NCBI GenBank assembly: GCA_029204045.2
Contig: JAQNDB010000264.1
Span: 1 to 64,000 of the forward strand
Reading direction: 5' to 3'
DNA length: 64,000 nt
DNA from: Tillandsia leiboldiana
Lineage: Eukaryota > Streptophyta > Magnoliopsida > Poales > Bromeliaceae
Part shown: positions 1-12,200 of the stretch, piece after piece
Position numbering within the stretch: position 1 is the stretch's first letter
Layout of the letters: each line of letters starts with the position of its first letter
Made by a program: the position numbers and the translations under genes
Notes under the pieces: model-generated
What the model saw: the letters and a program-made list of their open reading frames with translations, nothing else
Told to the model about the DNA's origin: nothing
Databases searched by the model: none

Positions 1-3000
1 CGCCAAAGAAGAAGGCGATGCAAGTCGTCAACTGGGATGACAACTCAACGTCAACTGAGTTTCTCATAGTGATGAAGAAGAGAGCTCCACCGCATTCCGC
101 GTCCACATCTTCACCCTTATGTGCTTTATGGCAAAGTAACATCTGATGTCTTGTCCAACTCACTGTTGAAAGAACGCAAACGGACAACGAATCGGATGAT
201 TCGGAAAGGTGAAGATTTTGCTCTAGCCTACCACAGACTTTTGAGGGATTCAAAGAAAGTGACTAAGCAAAACAAGAGTTTGAGAGGGAGATTGCATGAT
301 CTCGAAGAAGAAGCAAAAAGGGCAACTTCTCTCTCAACGCTCTTGAAGTGGAAAGGGAAAAAACTGATTAAAAGTAAATGTTTCCCTTCAAGAGTCCAAT
401 GAGCTTTTTGAGAAGGAACATACAAAACTGGTGGATAAAACGGATCACTTCTCAAAGCTCTACAACGAGGCTCGACAGGATAACCTGGAAATGACAAAGA
501 CCATTTCCAACTCGAGGATGACTTACAGCGATTCTCTTGGAAGGAGTAAGTTGGATAAGCTTCTTGGTCTTGGTCAATCAAACAAGTTCGGCCTCGGATA
601 CATCGAACTAAAACGTGTTAGTTCGGTTGGGACAGTTTTTGTGCCTCAGTCGGTATCTCCTCCTCCGACACCGGAATTCAAGACAAACAACGACAAAAAG
701 CCTACTTCATCCTCTTGGGATCGTCAAGCACTAAGGTATGTTTTCGTTGTGGTGTTTCAGGGCACATAAGGAGATATGCAAGATGGGAGCCAAACGCTCA
801 TCTCAAGCACCTCTTGCAACAACTACCAAAAAGGCCCCTCCCCGGAAATCAAAGCAAAACTTTTCAAATGAAAAGAGCCTTGGTAGTTCACCGCGCAAGA
901 CGACATCATCAAGGAGCAGCAATCGACTGACAAGACGCCTTCACCTAGGAGAATAACCTCACGACCATTACCGACGCATTCCAAAAGGTTTTGGGTGCGC
1001 AAAGGTGAAATTTTCCCTTGTCTTGTTACCAATGTTTCCTTGCATGTTATGATAATTCGTCTTGGTATCTGGATAGCGGGTGTTCCCGTCACATGACCGG
1101 TGACAAAAATAGTTTTCAAAATCTTGAGAAAATCTCGGAGGACTCGTTGTTTTCGGAGACGGTCGATCTTCCAAAATTGTGGAAAAGGAACAGTAGCTAT
1201 TCCAGATGGCCCGATTCTAAAAATGGTTATTGTTGACGGCCTTAAGACTAACCTCATAAGCATAAGTCAACTTTGCGACAATGGTTTTTCAGTTAATTTC
1301 TCATCTGTTGAATGTTGTAACTGATAGGACCATGTTTCTTTTTAAAGGGGTTAGATCTGAAAACAATTGTTATGTTGTTCCTAATAAAATTTCTGAAAAA
1401 TTGTAACTTAGCCTCTTTGAATAATGAAACACTTTGGCATGAAAGGCTAGGTCACATAAATTTTAAGGAACTTGCTAGAATTTCAAACAAGGACGTGGTC
1501 AAGGGGGTTCCAAAACTTTTCTTAAACAAAAACATTGTGTGTGGTGGTTGCCAAAAGGGAAAACAGTCCAGGACTGCACACAAGAACTTGAACCACGTTG
1601 GTACAAAACGGCCTTTGGAACTTTTGCACATGGATTAATGGGGCCAACCGTCAACCATCCTTGGGAGGTAAATGGTATATTTTCTTATGTTGATGATTTC
1701 TCTCGGTTTCTTGGGTAGCATTTTTAAAAGAGAAAGCTGATACTTTTGATTCTTTTCACGAGATTTGCCATCGTATTATGATTGAAAAGAATGAAAAGAT
1801 CATTCGTGTTAGAAGTGATAGAGGTGGAGAATTCATAAATTCAAAATTCATTGATTTTTGCACTTCAAAGGCATTAAACATGAATTCTCGGCACCCTATA
1901 CACCTCAACAGAATGGTGTTGTCGAGCGCAAAAAACAGGTTGTCAAGAGATGGCGTGTTATGCTTCATAGCCGGAATTTACCGCTACATTTTTGGGCTGA
2001 AGCTGTGAACACGCAGTCTATGTCATTAACGAGTGTATTTGCGCCCAGGAACGTTGAATACACCATATGAGCTGTGGTTTGTAGTAGAAAACCACATCAA
2101 ATATTTTCGTATCTTCGGGAGTCGATGTTACATTTTACGTGACCGTGAAAATCTTGGAAAGTTTGACTCTCGAAGTGACGAAGGGATTTCTTGGGGTATT
2201 CTACAAATAGTAGAGCATATCGAGTTTTTAACTTGGAATCTAAGACGATCGTAGAATCTATAAATGTTAAAGTAGATGAAGCTTTTCACTTTGCATCTGA
2301 AAAATCTACCCTCGATATCTCTCTGATGATGATTCTCCTGCTAATGCATCTTCTCATGATAATACTTCCAATATTAATGATGCATCTAATGGTTCTTCAA
2401 GTTTATCTGATGTGCAGGAATCATCACATGTACCTCCGAGTACTCCGTTACAACAAACGTTACGAATCTCCAAGGATCATCCTGAATCGAACATTATTGG
2501 AGACCCACAAGAAGGAGTTAGGACTCGGAGGCAGTTGGTTTGTGGATTCGCTTGCTACGTATCTTTAATCGAACCAAAGAACATCGATGAAGCTCTTCAG
2601 GATGACTACTGGATTGAAGCAATGCAGGAAGAGCTCCATCAGTTTGAGCGAAACAAGTCTGGGAATTAACGAAGCCTCCAAAGCAACATGTAATGTGATA
2701 GGTACCAAAATGGATTTTCAAGAAACAAGAAAAATGGAGGATGGTACTATCATCAGGAACAAGGCACGATTAGTTGCTCAAGGCTACTCTCAAGTAGAAG
2801 GTATAGACTTTGATGAAACTTTCGCCCCTGTAGCTAGACTCGAGTCCATTCGTATACTATTTGCTATTGCTTGTCATTTTAAAATCAAATTATTTCAAAT
2901 GGACGTTAAGAGCGCGTTTTTAAATGGGTTTTTAAATGAGGAAGTTATGTGGCTCAACCGAAAGGTTTTGTAGACCATATAACAACCTAACCACTGTTTT

Positions 3001-4103
3001 TCGTTTGAAAAAGGCTCTTTACGGTCTGAAACAAGCACCGCGAGCATGGTACGAAAGGTTGACAAAGCACCTTTTGGAGAAGGGCTATACTCGAGGGGGA
3101 GCTGACAGGACTCTCTTTGTGAAGCATTATCAGAATAACTTCATTGTAGCCACAAATCTATGTCGATGACATTGTATTTGGTGCGACAAGAGATAATGAT
3201 GCTTCTAAATTCGCTGAAACCATGGGAAAGCGAATTTGAGATGTCAATGATGGGCGAATTGACTTATTTCCTTGGATTGCAAATTAAACAAATTGACGAA
3301 GGCATCCATTTGTGTCAATCCAAGTATGCAATGGAGTTGGTCAAAAAGTTGATCTTGCAAATTCTAAGGATTTTCCGACTCCAATGGGAACTAGCAATAA
3401 AGGATTAGGAAGTGAATCTTTTAGTGAGAATGTAGATGAGAAACTTTATCGGAGTATGATTGGAAGTCTACTTTACCTCACGGCTAGTCGCCCGGATATA
3501 TCTTTTGGTGTGGGATCTGCGCGAGATATCAATCTGCACCAAAGGAGGTTCACCTGAAAGCGGTTGAAACGGATCATCCGATACATTAAAGGAACCATAA
3601 ATTTCGGAATTTGGTATCCTATGGGAACAAGTTTAGATATTATTGGAATACTCAGATGCGATTGGGCAGGATCTGTGGATTGATCGGAAAAGTACGAGTG
3701 GTGCATGTTTTTATCTTGGCCATTGCCTGTTGCATGGCATAGTAAAAAGCAAACTAGCATTGCCTCTCGACTGCCGAAGCGGAATATATCTCAGCGGGTA
3801 GTTGTTCAACCCCAATCATTTGGATGAAAGTTGTGTTGAGCGGACTTCCGGATTTCAGCAAACTTTGGTAACAATTCTTGTGACAACACTAGTGCTATAA
3901 ACATTTCCAAAACCCGTGTTGCACTCTAGAACAAAAACACAATTGAACTTAGATATCATTTTCTTAGAGAGCTAGTTGAATCAAATACTCTTCAACTTCA
4001 TATATTTCGACAGAAGATCAATTAGCTGACATTTTAACAAAACCTTTGGATCAAAACGTTTATTCATTTGCGTAAAGCAATTGGAATGCTTTTCTTGAAA
4101 TAA
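1..4103 (+). pseudogene. decayed gag-pol of C1a
   Basis: Same protein as the better preserved copy in C1b, broken by many frameshifts and stops; no open stretch exceeds about 130 codons. In order: gag after its first zinc knuckle (from 1), a coiled-coil-like charged stretch (about 200-520), a second zinc knuckle (about 745-790, last Cys lost), aspartic protease motif DSGCSRHMTG (about 1070-1100), GAG-pre-integrase (about 1425-1630), integrase core with SDRGGEF (about 1815) and PQQNGVVERK (about 1905), reverse transcriptase from about 2600 with QMDVKSAFLNG (about 2895) and a frameshifted YVDD (about 3160), and RNase H ending in a frame-broken ADILTKPLD-like tail. The stop is TAA at 4101-4103. 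Decay is by scattered small indels, so this copy is dead and older than its neighbours. Confidence 0.93.
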
Positions 4104-5038
4104 ACTTCTTTTTGAAACTTTTGCTTAGGTTAGGTTTTGTTTTGTGTTTTTGTTCTTTATCTATGTTTATACATAGTACATTAATTGAGCATGTGTATTA
4201 TTGACTTTACTTGCATCCTTTCATATAATTAGAAATTTATTATGCTTGGGATATCATAATAATTCAGTTGATGCATTGATCATTTATTTAAATTAAACCA
4301 TTTTTAATTGATCAAAGTCAATTTCTCTCTCAATGATCTCTTGGTATTGTTTTTATCTTATTTGACGATTTAGTTGAGTATGAATTCGAGATCAATCCTT
4401 GGTTGAATACTTTATATCTAAATTAATTGATAGCCAATTGAGGGGGAGTCAAAGAAATGTAAAATGCTCAAAAGATGTGGAAAGAGTTACATCCCAATGA
4501 GGAGTGTGAAAACTACCACCACATGGAGGAAAGAGCTACCACCTCGGTCGTCCGAGTACTGTGTGCAGCTACCACATGTATACCAAGCATGGGTTTGTAA
4601 TTTTTGATTAAATAAAATGCATGATTGAAATACTTGACTCCGTCAAATTTCAAGGTTGGTATAAGGTGGGATTTTTAATGAAAGATGCTCAAAGAGCCAC
4701 TCTCTTCAACAGATTGACTAGATACATTATATAATTTATTTGGGATTTCAAACATCTATTGATCTTGGTAATTCATTTTCTTTACCATTTTAATGATTTG
4801 ATAAACGCCGTACTCATAAGATCATGATGGATGTGTTTGAACTTGATCAACTTTAAAGGTTTTAATTTCTGTAAATTGTCATGTCATTATTTGAATGTTA
4901 TTGATAGATTTAACATAATTTATTTCTCTTGACATGAAACGATGATTTTCGTTTAAAGTTGATACACAAAAGTGCTTACAATCTTTTTCTGGTAATTCTA
5001 GAATTTCTCTGAAATTTTCTAAAGAAAAAGTTGGAGCC
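4104..5038 (+). other. post-pol spacer of C1a
   Basis: AT-rich noncoding DNA between pol and the internal promoter. It holds a polypurine run, TTGAGGGGGAGTC, at about 4437-4449, conserved in the sister copy C1f (about 63570-63583). It is followed by a stretch with repeated 'agctacca' words (4500-4580) that is also kept in C1f (about 63440-63540). No coding potential seen. Confidence 0.75.
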
Positions 5039-5246
5039 GATCCGGATTGGACCTGCCGATCCGGATCCCGAACGCAGATATTCTTCTGCGGGCAGACGAT
5101 CCGGATTGGACCTGCCGATCCGGATCCCGAACGCAGTTTTTCACTGCGGGTAGCCGATCCGGATCCCGAACGCAGTTTTTCACTGCGGGTAGCCGATCCG
5201 GATCGTAATCAAGAACTGATCCGGATCGCGGCTAGGGTTTTATATA
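5039..5246 (+). promoter_or_regulatory. internal promoter of C1a with GATCCGGATC array and TATA box
   Basis: Seven copies of the palindrome GATCCGGATC or a one-base variant lie at 5039-5227, partly as tandem units of about 60 bp also containing 'cccgaacgcag'. They are followed by TATATA at 5241-5246. The element's own LTR has the same arrangement: a GATCCGGATC array at 8147-8430, then TATAAATA at 8498. The sister copy C1f keeps the block at 62808-62978. It lies just upstream of a leader intron and the extra gene, so I infer a second RNA polymerase II promoter giving a separate mRNA. The transcription start is not determined, probably near 5270. Confidence 0.7.
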
Positions 5247-5362
5247 GAACAAAAGGGTTTTGATTTCTTTTACTCCAATCTTTTGTTCCAAAGTTTCCAG
5301 AGCCTCTCTCTCTAGATTTCATCCATCTTGGAAGCTTTCAAACTCAAGTTCTTCGGTTCCAA

Positions 5363-5743
5363 GTAAGTTTTATTGATCAAATCTCGGTTTTTCACAGTTT
5401 TTCGTATTCCTCCTCAAACGTGATGAATTTCTTGTATCTACTTCGTTTGTGGATGGTTTTTGATCAAATTTCTTTTGAAATAAGAACTCTGGGTAGATTA
5501 GTTTTGATTATATGCTAGGTATTCTCAAGATAAACGGATTTTTGGTCTTCGATTTCAAAAATTTCGGTTTTAGGGCATATAATGGGAATTTTCCAAAATC
5601 ATGCAATTGATCTATTTTTAAAATTCCTTTTGCAAAACTAATTTGATTTTTAGTCTCTCTACATGATTATGATTGTTTGGGTACAATTTTTCTAACTTTT
5701 GAAAATTAACAATTTTTTCGTGTTCTTGAGTTGTTGCTCACAG
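5363..5743 (+). other. predicted leader intron before the extra gene of C1a
   Basis: A strong donor (CCAA|GTAAGTTT) at 5363 and a pyrimidine-rich acceptor (GCTCACAG|G) ending at 5743 bound 381 nt of T-rich DNA. The sister copy C1f has the same donor and acceptor 380 nt apart (62692 to 62313, minus). The intron sits between the internal TATA box and the first ATG (5773). I infer a 5'-leader intron of the separate transcript. Confidence 0.65.
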
Positions 5744-5772
5744 GATTTCTAAGTTCTCAAACACTTGGATCA

Positions 5773-7220
5773 ATGGCATTCTCATGGATAATTCTTCTCT
5801 TGATTACAATGGTGCATACTCGAGCGACAAACAAACTGAAAAGAGCTAAGAAACCTCAACGAAAAGGTGAATTCCATCTTGTCAGTGATTCAGAAACTGA
5901 AGCAAATAATGATGAGGTGGATTGGGACAAATTGACGGATGATGATGAATCAATGCCCGTTAAACCGAAACAAAAGGCTTCCGATGCATCAAAAGAAAAG
6001 GCACCCATGGACAAAGGTAAAGCACCTATGACTGCACCAACCATCTCGGTGAAAGGAAACGACTTGCTCGACGGTTTGGACGAGCACGAGGTTTCGAGAC
6101 TAACGAACCAATAGTTCCGGATTCTCCACCTCGTGAGGAACAAGTGTTCGTTAATGCGGATCGCCTAAGGGCATTTGAGAATCGTGAATGCATTGGTGAG
6201 AGGCATGTTAATTTTGAGGCTCTACAAGACCACTCCCCTGAATTTGGTGTTCTGATTGAACAAGCAAACCTTATTCAAGTATGCCGATTTTCAGAAGTGC
6301 TTGGATACTGTCTGCATCATGTAAGGACCTTCTATACAAATGCACGACACCTTCGAGAAAATGAAAACGGTCCAATGGAATTTTACACGAATATCCAAGG
6401 CACAAGATTCAAAATTACTCCACAATTGATTGGCAAGGTTTTGGGAATGCCAGCCAGCAAGACAGGAGTTAATTACTTGAAGGGAAAGGTTTTGACAAAC
6501 ACGTTGTGGCAAATGGTTATAAAGGGAATTTGTTTGGAAGGAACTCAATCAACGGAGAAATCGGTCAGATCCAAAGAACTTCGTCTTGAGTACCGGTTCT
6601 TAAACTTCATCACCTGTTACAATATCCTTCCAAATATGCAGACGAAAGTCTTGAGATGGGATCGAATGCTGTTTTTGTATCTCTTAGGACATCCGTCTGA
6701 GGCAATGGGATTAAATATCAACATTCCATACATTATTTGGAATAGAATGACAAGATATGTTGAGCACCCTCATCCCACGGAAAGAATTCCATTTCCACTG
6801 ATTATAATGAGGATCTTAAAGAAATTTCAGGTTGATATTACTTCACCAACTTATCATCAATGTTTGGGTATGATCGATGAGTCCACCGTTGTGAAGTCCC
6901 TTCACAAATTGCCCCATGTTACTCCAACTCCGTCATCCGGACAGAAACCTGTTATCGGCACCTCTGCCTCGCCATCACGACAAGCACCCGGGGCAGATGA
7001 TGAAGCATCGGTGACCTCAATTTTCAAACAGCAACAACGCCTATCTTTCGCACAAGAGCAATTAACCAAAGAACAGAGGCGAATCTCCGAGGAACTTGAG
7101 ATTATCACGACATCCCACATCACATTGACCAAGACATTGTCCTCAATGAAGAAATTGTTGAAGAAAATGTCCTCTCAGATGGGATGCAGTGCCTCTGAGG
7201 AATCTGACTCAGATGATTGA
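5773..7220 (+). pseudogene. extra ORF 3' of pol (putative plant transposon protein domain), one frameshift
   Basis: Starts at ATG 5773 with a short hydrophobic stretch (MAFSWIILLLITMV), then a basic and acidic linker with KEKAPMDKGKAPM. A 1-nt frameshift near 6090 splits it; the second part is open from about 6090 to 7220. Residues from about 6150 to 6860 (start near VNADRLRAFEN, with FKITPQLIGKVLGMP) look like the 'putative plant transposon protein' domain often annotated beside SIRE-type pol; I know this family from memory only. The C-terminus is a Gln/Glu-rich coiled coil (about 7025-7160) and an acidic Ser/Asp tail (EESDSDD). Other SIRE elements have an 'envelope-like' ORF here. I see no clear fusion peptide or C-terminal membrane anchor, so an envelope role is not supported. 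Function unknown. Confidence 0.75.
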
Positions 7221-7919
7221 TTTGCCCTCAAATTTTTGTTCTTTTGCAGATTTTTAACCTTTTTTTTTTTTGTGCAGGCTTTTAAGTTTTAGTTTTTACT
7301 TTTAGTTCTCAGGATTTTCTTGATTTTGAAATTTTTAACTCTCCTTAAATTTTTATAATTTTTGGCTTAGTTTGTGACAAAAAGGGGGAGAGAGTTTAGA
7401 GATAACTTGAACAATGATGATGTGAAAACTGTGTGAATGTGTGAACATCAAGGTAAGTATCACTTCAACTTCAACTTTGGTTTTTATCTTGTGATTTGTT
7501 GCATGTCCCTACTAACTATTCGACTAACTATTTGGACATGTATTATTACTAACAAGTTGATGTTGGACTAACACTTTGTGACATTTGGTTTTTGAATGCA
7601 TAGAAGATATGTTGGTTTTTGACTATAATTCTCTTACATATCTGAATTCTCAAATGTCATGATAAACTCTATCTCTGTACTTGGTTTTGTATGTTTCAAT
7701 TCTTGAGGTATCTAACGATTCTTTTTGTCAAGAATGATTTCTGTGTGCAGAGAGTACAGATGTCTAAGTCTAGAGTCTGTTTTAGGAGTTTATCTCATGT
7801 TTTTAAATTTTTGGATCTCCTTTGTAAATTTTTGTTGTATGGTGATAGCAACAAAAATATCTTTTTGAATTTTCTTGAGTGGATCTCTGTTTTGTCACGA
7901 AACCGCCAAAGGGGGAGAT
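7221..7919 (+). other. 3' untranslated region and polypurine tract of C1a
   Basis: T-rich noncoding DNA. AAAGGGGGAGAT at 7908-7919 is the polypurine tract next to the 3' LTR. A similar purine run (AAAAAGGGGGAGAGAG) lies at about 7379-7394 and is also kept in C1f (about 61533-61548). No gene seen. Confidence 0.8.
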
Positions 7920-8146
7920 TGTTACGGAATTTGTGTTGGCGTAATTTCGTGAAAGGTTCAAGTCTTGAAGATTGAAGGTGAAGAAGGTTGGATCATTTAA
8001 CTCAATCTCAAGAAAGAAGAATTCAAAAGGATCAGGTATGTTTAACTTAATATCTTTGGTGATCCGAATACTTCTTATAGTGTAGAAACACTTGGATGGA
8101 TTTGTTATTGCATAAATATCAAAAACTGGACATGGGACATGTTCAG

Positions 8147-8505
8147 GATCCGGATCAGACTGTTCAATTTGGATCCCGAAGGTGGTTCGTTCATACACCA
8201 GTTCAATCCGGATCGTAGCTTCTCTTGATCCGGATCCCGAACATTGTGTTTACCAATTTATTTGAACGATCCGGATCACGCTACTGCAATCCGGATCCCG
8301 AACGTTGAAGTTTGGTGAACTGTATGAACGATCCGGATCAAGCACTTCGATCCGGATCCCGAACCTTCGTTTTTCTGGAGACTGTTTTTCTCGCTACTGC
8401 AATCCGGATCGCCGATCTCCGATCCGGATCGTCGTCATGTAAAAACTCCAGAAAAGGTTAGTTTTTGATCCTTATCTTCTTCCAAGGGTTTCTAACCTAT
8501 AAATA
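8147..8505 (+). promoter_or_regulatory. U3 promoter of C1a LTR: GATCCGGATC array plus TATA box
   Basis: About ten copies of (G/A)ATCCGGATC or a near variant lie between 8147 and 8430, usually in pairs about 10-15 bp apart and often next to 'cccgaac'. TATAAATA follows at 8498-8505. The other LTR copies match, with TATA on the minus strand at 40289-40296 and 60286-60293. The motif is a perfect palindrome, as expected for a dimeric transcription factor site; the binding factor is unknown. Confidence 0.75.
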
Positions 8506-8806
8506 GACCCTATGATTCATTTTTCTAGGGCAAGCGGTAAGAAGCCGAAAAAATGGAAAATAGCCGTCATAATAAAATATAATCTTTTATACGGCCTAAG
8601 ATCCACATATAGAGAAGAAAGGAAATCATTAGATATTACTCTATGTTTCTTCATCTATATTGATTAGTTTGATTCTAGGTTTTCATACTCACATTTTGAG
8701 TTGAATCAAACTAATGAATACTTAGATGGTATTTCCTATCTATCTTTGATCTAAGTATTCGGCGGATCATCACCACCCCAAAAAACAACGATTTCCCCAA
8801 AATCGG

Positions 8807-8961
8807 CGCGTGGACTCGCGTGGCCTTGTGGATTCAAGGTGCAACCGCTCTCGTGGATTCGGAGCGAGGTACGTTCGTGGATTCGAAGCGTGCTACTGGG
8901 TGAAGACCGTGGATTCGGTCGGACGTCGTGGACTCGACGTTGGACGCCGTGGATTCGGCGT
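8807..8961 (+). repeat. array of seven short hairpins with a constant TGGA(T/C)T loop
   Basis: Seven inverted repeats each enclose the hexamer TGGATT or TGGACT: 8807-8820 (CGCG stem), 8824-8839 (CCTTG), 8847-8865 (GCTC-T-CG), 8871-8891 (ACGTTCG), 8905-8920 (GACCG), 8923-8940 (ACGTCG) and 8944-8961 (ACGCCG). An eighth TGGATT at 8975 has lost pairing. The array lies 300-460 nt downstream of the TATA box, so it should be in the RNA leader. It recurs in four other LTR copies. Confidence 0.8.
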
Positions 8962-9283
8962 TGGACGCAGATCATGGATTCGAGACGCGTTGCGGAACGA
9001 GCGGAGAAGATCAACTAGGAGCGTATGGAAAAGGTTGAGTCGTCTGTGAGTACGGTATATCACCTTGTACGTGTTTAATTCTAGTGGATTTCACCGTGTT
9101 ATCAGTCCCGTGGTTTTTTACTCCGGTTTGGAGTTTTCCACGTAAAAATCTTGCGTGTTCATTTATATTTCCGCATTGGGTTTTTATTGCGCAATGATTT
9201 TTTGAGTGTTTATTGTTTACACCTATTCACCCCCCTCTAGGTGTTTTTTCTCCTATTTAGATCTATATTAGTATAACCCAACA

Positions 9284-12200
9284 GATCCTGCCCAATCGGC
9301 ATCTGAGTATCCAATAATATCTAGACTTGTTCCCATAGGATACCAAATTCCGAAATTAATGGTTCCTTTGATGTACCGGATGATCCGTTTCACCGCTTTC
9401 AGGTGATCCTCCTTTGGTGCTGATTGATATCTCGCGCAAATCCCAACACTAAAGGATATATCCGGGCGACTAGCTGTGAGGTAAAGTAGACTTCCAATCA
9501 TGCTGCGATAGAGTTTCTCGTCTACATTATCACTAAGGGATTCACTTCCTAACCCCTTATTGCTAGTTCCCATAGGAGTAGGAAAATCTTTAGAATCTTC
9601 TAATCCGAATTTCTTTACCAACTCCTTTGCATACTTGGATTGACACAGATGGATCCCTTCACCATTTTGTTTCACTTGCAATCCAAGAAAGTATGTCAGT
9701 TCGCCCATCATAGACATCTCAAATTCGCTTTCCATGGTTTCTGCGAATTTAGAAGCATCATTATCCTTTGTTGCTCCAAATACAATGTCATCGACATAGA
9801 TTTGTGCAACAATGAAGTTATCCTGATAATGCTTCACAAAGAGAGTCCGATCTGCTCCCCCTCGAGTATAGCCCTTCTCCAAAAGGTGCTTTGTCAACCT
9901 TTCGTACCATGCTCGCGGTGCTTGTTTTAAACCGTAAAGAGCCTTTTTCAAACGAAAAACATGGTTAGGTAGTTTACAGTCTACAAAACCTTTCGGTTGA
10001 GCCACATAAACTTCCTCATTTAAAAACCCATTTAAAAACGCGCTCTTAACGTCCATTTGAAAGAGTTTTTTTTTAAAGTGGCAAGCAATAGCGAATAAGA
10101 TACGAATGGACTCGAGTCTAGCTACAGGGGCGAACGTTTCATCAAAGTCTATACCTTCTATTTGAGAGTAGCCTTGAGCAACTAAACGTGCTTTGTTCCT
10201 AATGATGGTACCATCCTCATTTTTTTTGTTCTTGAAAATCCATTTAGTACCGATCACATTGTGTTGCTTCGGAGGCGCCGTTAATTCCCAGACTTTGTTT
10301 CGTTCAAACTGATGGAGCTCTTCCTGCATTGCTTCAATCCAGTAGTCATCCTGAAGAGCTTCATCGACATTCTTTGGTTCGATCATGGAAACGTAACAAG
10401 CGAATCCACAAACCAACTGTCTCCGAGTTTTGACTCCTTCTTGTGGGTCTCCAATGATGTTTGATTCAGGATGATCCTTGGAGATGCGTAACGTTTGTTG
10501 TAATGGAGTACTCGGAGGTACATGAGATGATTCCTGCACATCAGATAAACTTGAAGAACCATTAGATGCATCATTAATATTGGAAGTATTATCACGAGAA
10601 GATGCATTTACAGGAGTATCATCATCAAGAGAGATATCGAGGGTAGATTTTTCAGATGCAAAGTGAGAAGCTTCATCTACTTTAACATTTATAGATTCTA
10701 CGATCGTTTTAGATTCCAAGTTAAATACCCGATATGCTCTACTATTTGTAGAATACCCCAAGAAAATCCCTTCGTCGCTTCGAGAGTCAAACTTTCCAAG
10801 ATTTTCGCGGTCACATAAAATGTAACACCGACTCCCGAAGATACGAAAATATTTGATGTTGGGTTTTCTACAACACCATAGTTCATATGGTGTATTTAAC
10901 GTTCCCGGGCGCAAATAAACTCGATTAATAACATAGATTGCAGTGTTCACAGCTTCAGCCCAAAAATGTAGCGGTAAATTCCGGCTATGAAGCATAACAC
11001 GTGCCATCTCTTGAACAACCCTGTTTTTGCGCTCGACAACACCATTATGTTGAGGTGTATAGGGTGCTGAGAATTCATGCTTAATGCCGTTGGAAGTGCA
11101 AAAATCAATGAATTTAGAGTTTATGAATTCTCCACCTCTATCACTTCTAACACGAATGATCTTTTCATTCTTTTCAATCAAAATACGAAGGCAAATCTCG
11201 TGAAAAGAATCAAAAGTATCAGCTTTCACTTTTAAAAATGCTACCCAAGAATACCGAGAGAAATCATCAACCAATAAGAAAATATACCATTTACCTCCCA
11301 AGGATGGTTGACGTGTCGGCCCCGTAAGATCCATATGCAATAATTCCAAGGGCCGTTTGGTACCGACGTGATTCAAGTTCTTGTGTGCAGTCCTAGAATG
11401 TTTTCCCTTAAGACAACCACCACACACAATGTTTTGTTCAAGTGAAAGTTTAGGAACCCCCTTGACCACGTCCTTGTTTGAAATTCTAGCAAGTTCCTTA
11501 AAATTTATGTGTCCTAGCCTTTCATGCCAAAGTGTTTCATTATTCAAAGAGGCTAAGTTACAATTTTCAGAAATTTTATTGGGAACAACATAACAATTTT
11601 TTTCAGATCTAACCCCTTTTAAAAAGAAAACATGGTCCCTATCAGTTACAACACATTCTACAGACGAAAAGTTAACTGAGAAACCATTGTCACAGAGTTG
11701 ACTTATACTAATGAGGTTAGTCTTAAGGCCATCAACAAATAACACATTATTTAGAATTGGGCCATCTGGAATAGCTACTGTTCCTTTTCCAACAATTTTG
11801 GAAGACTGACCGTCTCCGAAAACTACAAGTCCTCCGGAGATTTTCTCAAAATTTTGAAAGCAGTTTTTGTCACCGGTCATGTGACGGGAACAGCCGCTAT
11901 CCAGATACCAAGATGAATTATCATATGCATGCAAGGAAATATTTGTAACAAGACAAGGGAAAACTTCACCTTTGCGTACCCAAACCTTTCGAGTTTTGGT
12001 GTACGTCGGAAATGATTGTGAGGTTGATACCTTTGGTGAAAGCGTCTTGTTTGATCCGCCGCTTTTCCTTGACATCGTCGTCTTGTTTGATGAACTACCG
12101 AGGCTCTTTTCCTTCAAAGAATTTGCATTTGATTTCCGAGGAATCACCCTTTTGGTAGTCGTTGCAAGAAGTGCTTGAGTTGAGCGTTTGGCTCCCATCT

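Larger units (their letters stand above)
1..9283 (+). mobile_element. SIRE-type Ty1/copia retrotransposon C1a, 3' part
   Basis: The window opens inside gag and runs through pol, an extra 3' gene, a polypurine tract (7908-7919) and one LTR (7920-9283). The 5' LTR lies outside the window. The order gag-PR-IN-RT-RH followed by an extra ORF is the layout of the SIRE/Maximus lineage of Ty1/copia. The right end, ...CCAACA, abuts the interrupted RNase H reading frame of copy C1b, so C1a landed inside C1b; the flanking 5 bp are gatcc. The left target duplication cannot be seen. Confidence 0.9.
7920..9283 (+). repeat. 3' LTR of C1a (1364 bp)
   Basis: Begins TGTTACGGAA directly after the polypurine tract and ends CCCAACA. 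The same LTR recurs at 39542-40873, 42353-43627, 44568-44795 plus 56546-57437, and 59534-60867, all on the minus strand. U3 holds a GATCCGGATC array and TATAAATA (8498-8505). The transcribed part holds a hairpin array (8807-8961). The end carries a well conserved block (cacccccctctaggtg, about 9231-9246). Confidence 0.93.

Noticed and set aside
5773..7220. Retroviral envelope protein
   Set aside because: Only a short hydrophobic start is seen; there is no convincing signal peptide cleavage site, fusion peptide, cysteine-rich surface region or C-terminal membrane anchor.
8751..9014. ORFs with repeated 'VDSRG' and 'GRRGFGVGRR' words in the SIRE-type LTRs
   Set aside because: They are translations of the hairpin array in the LTR leader and differ in length and frame between copies.
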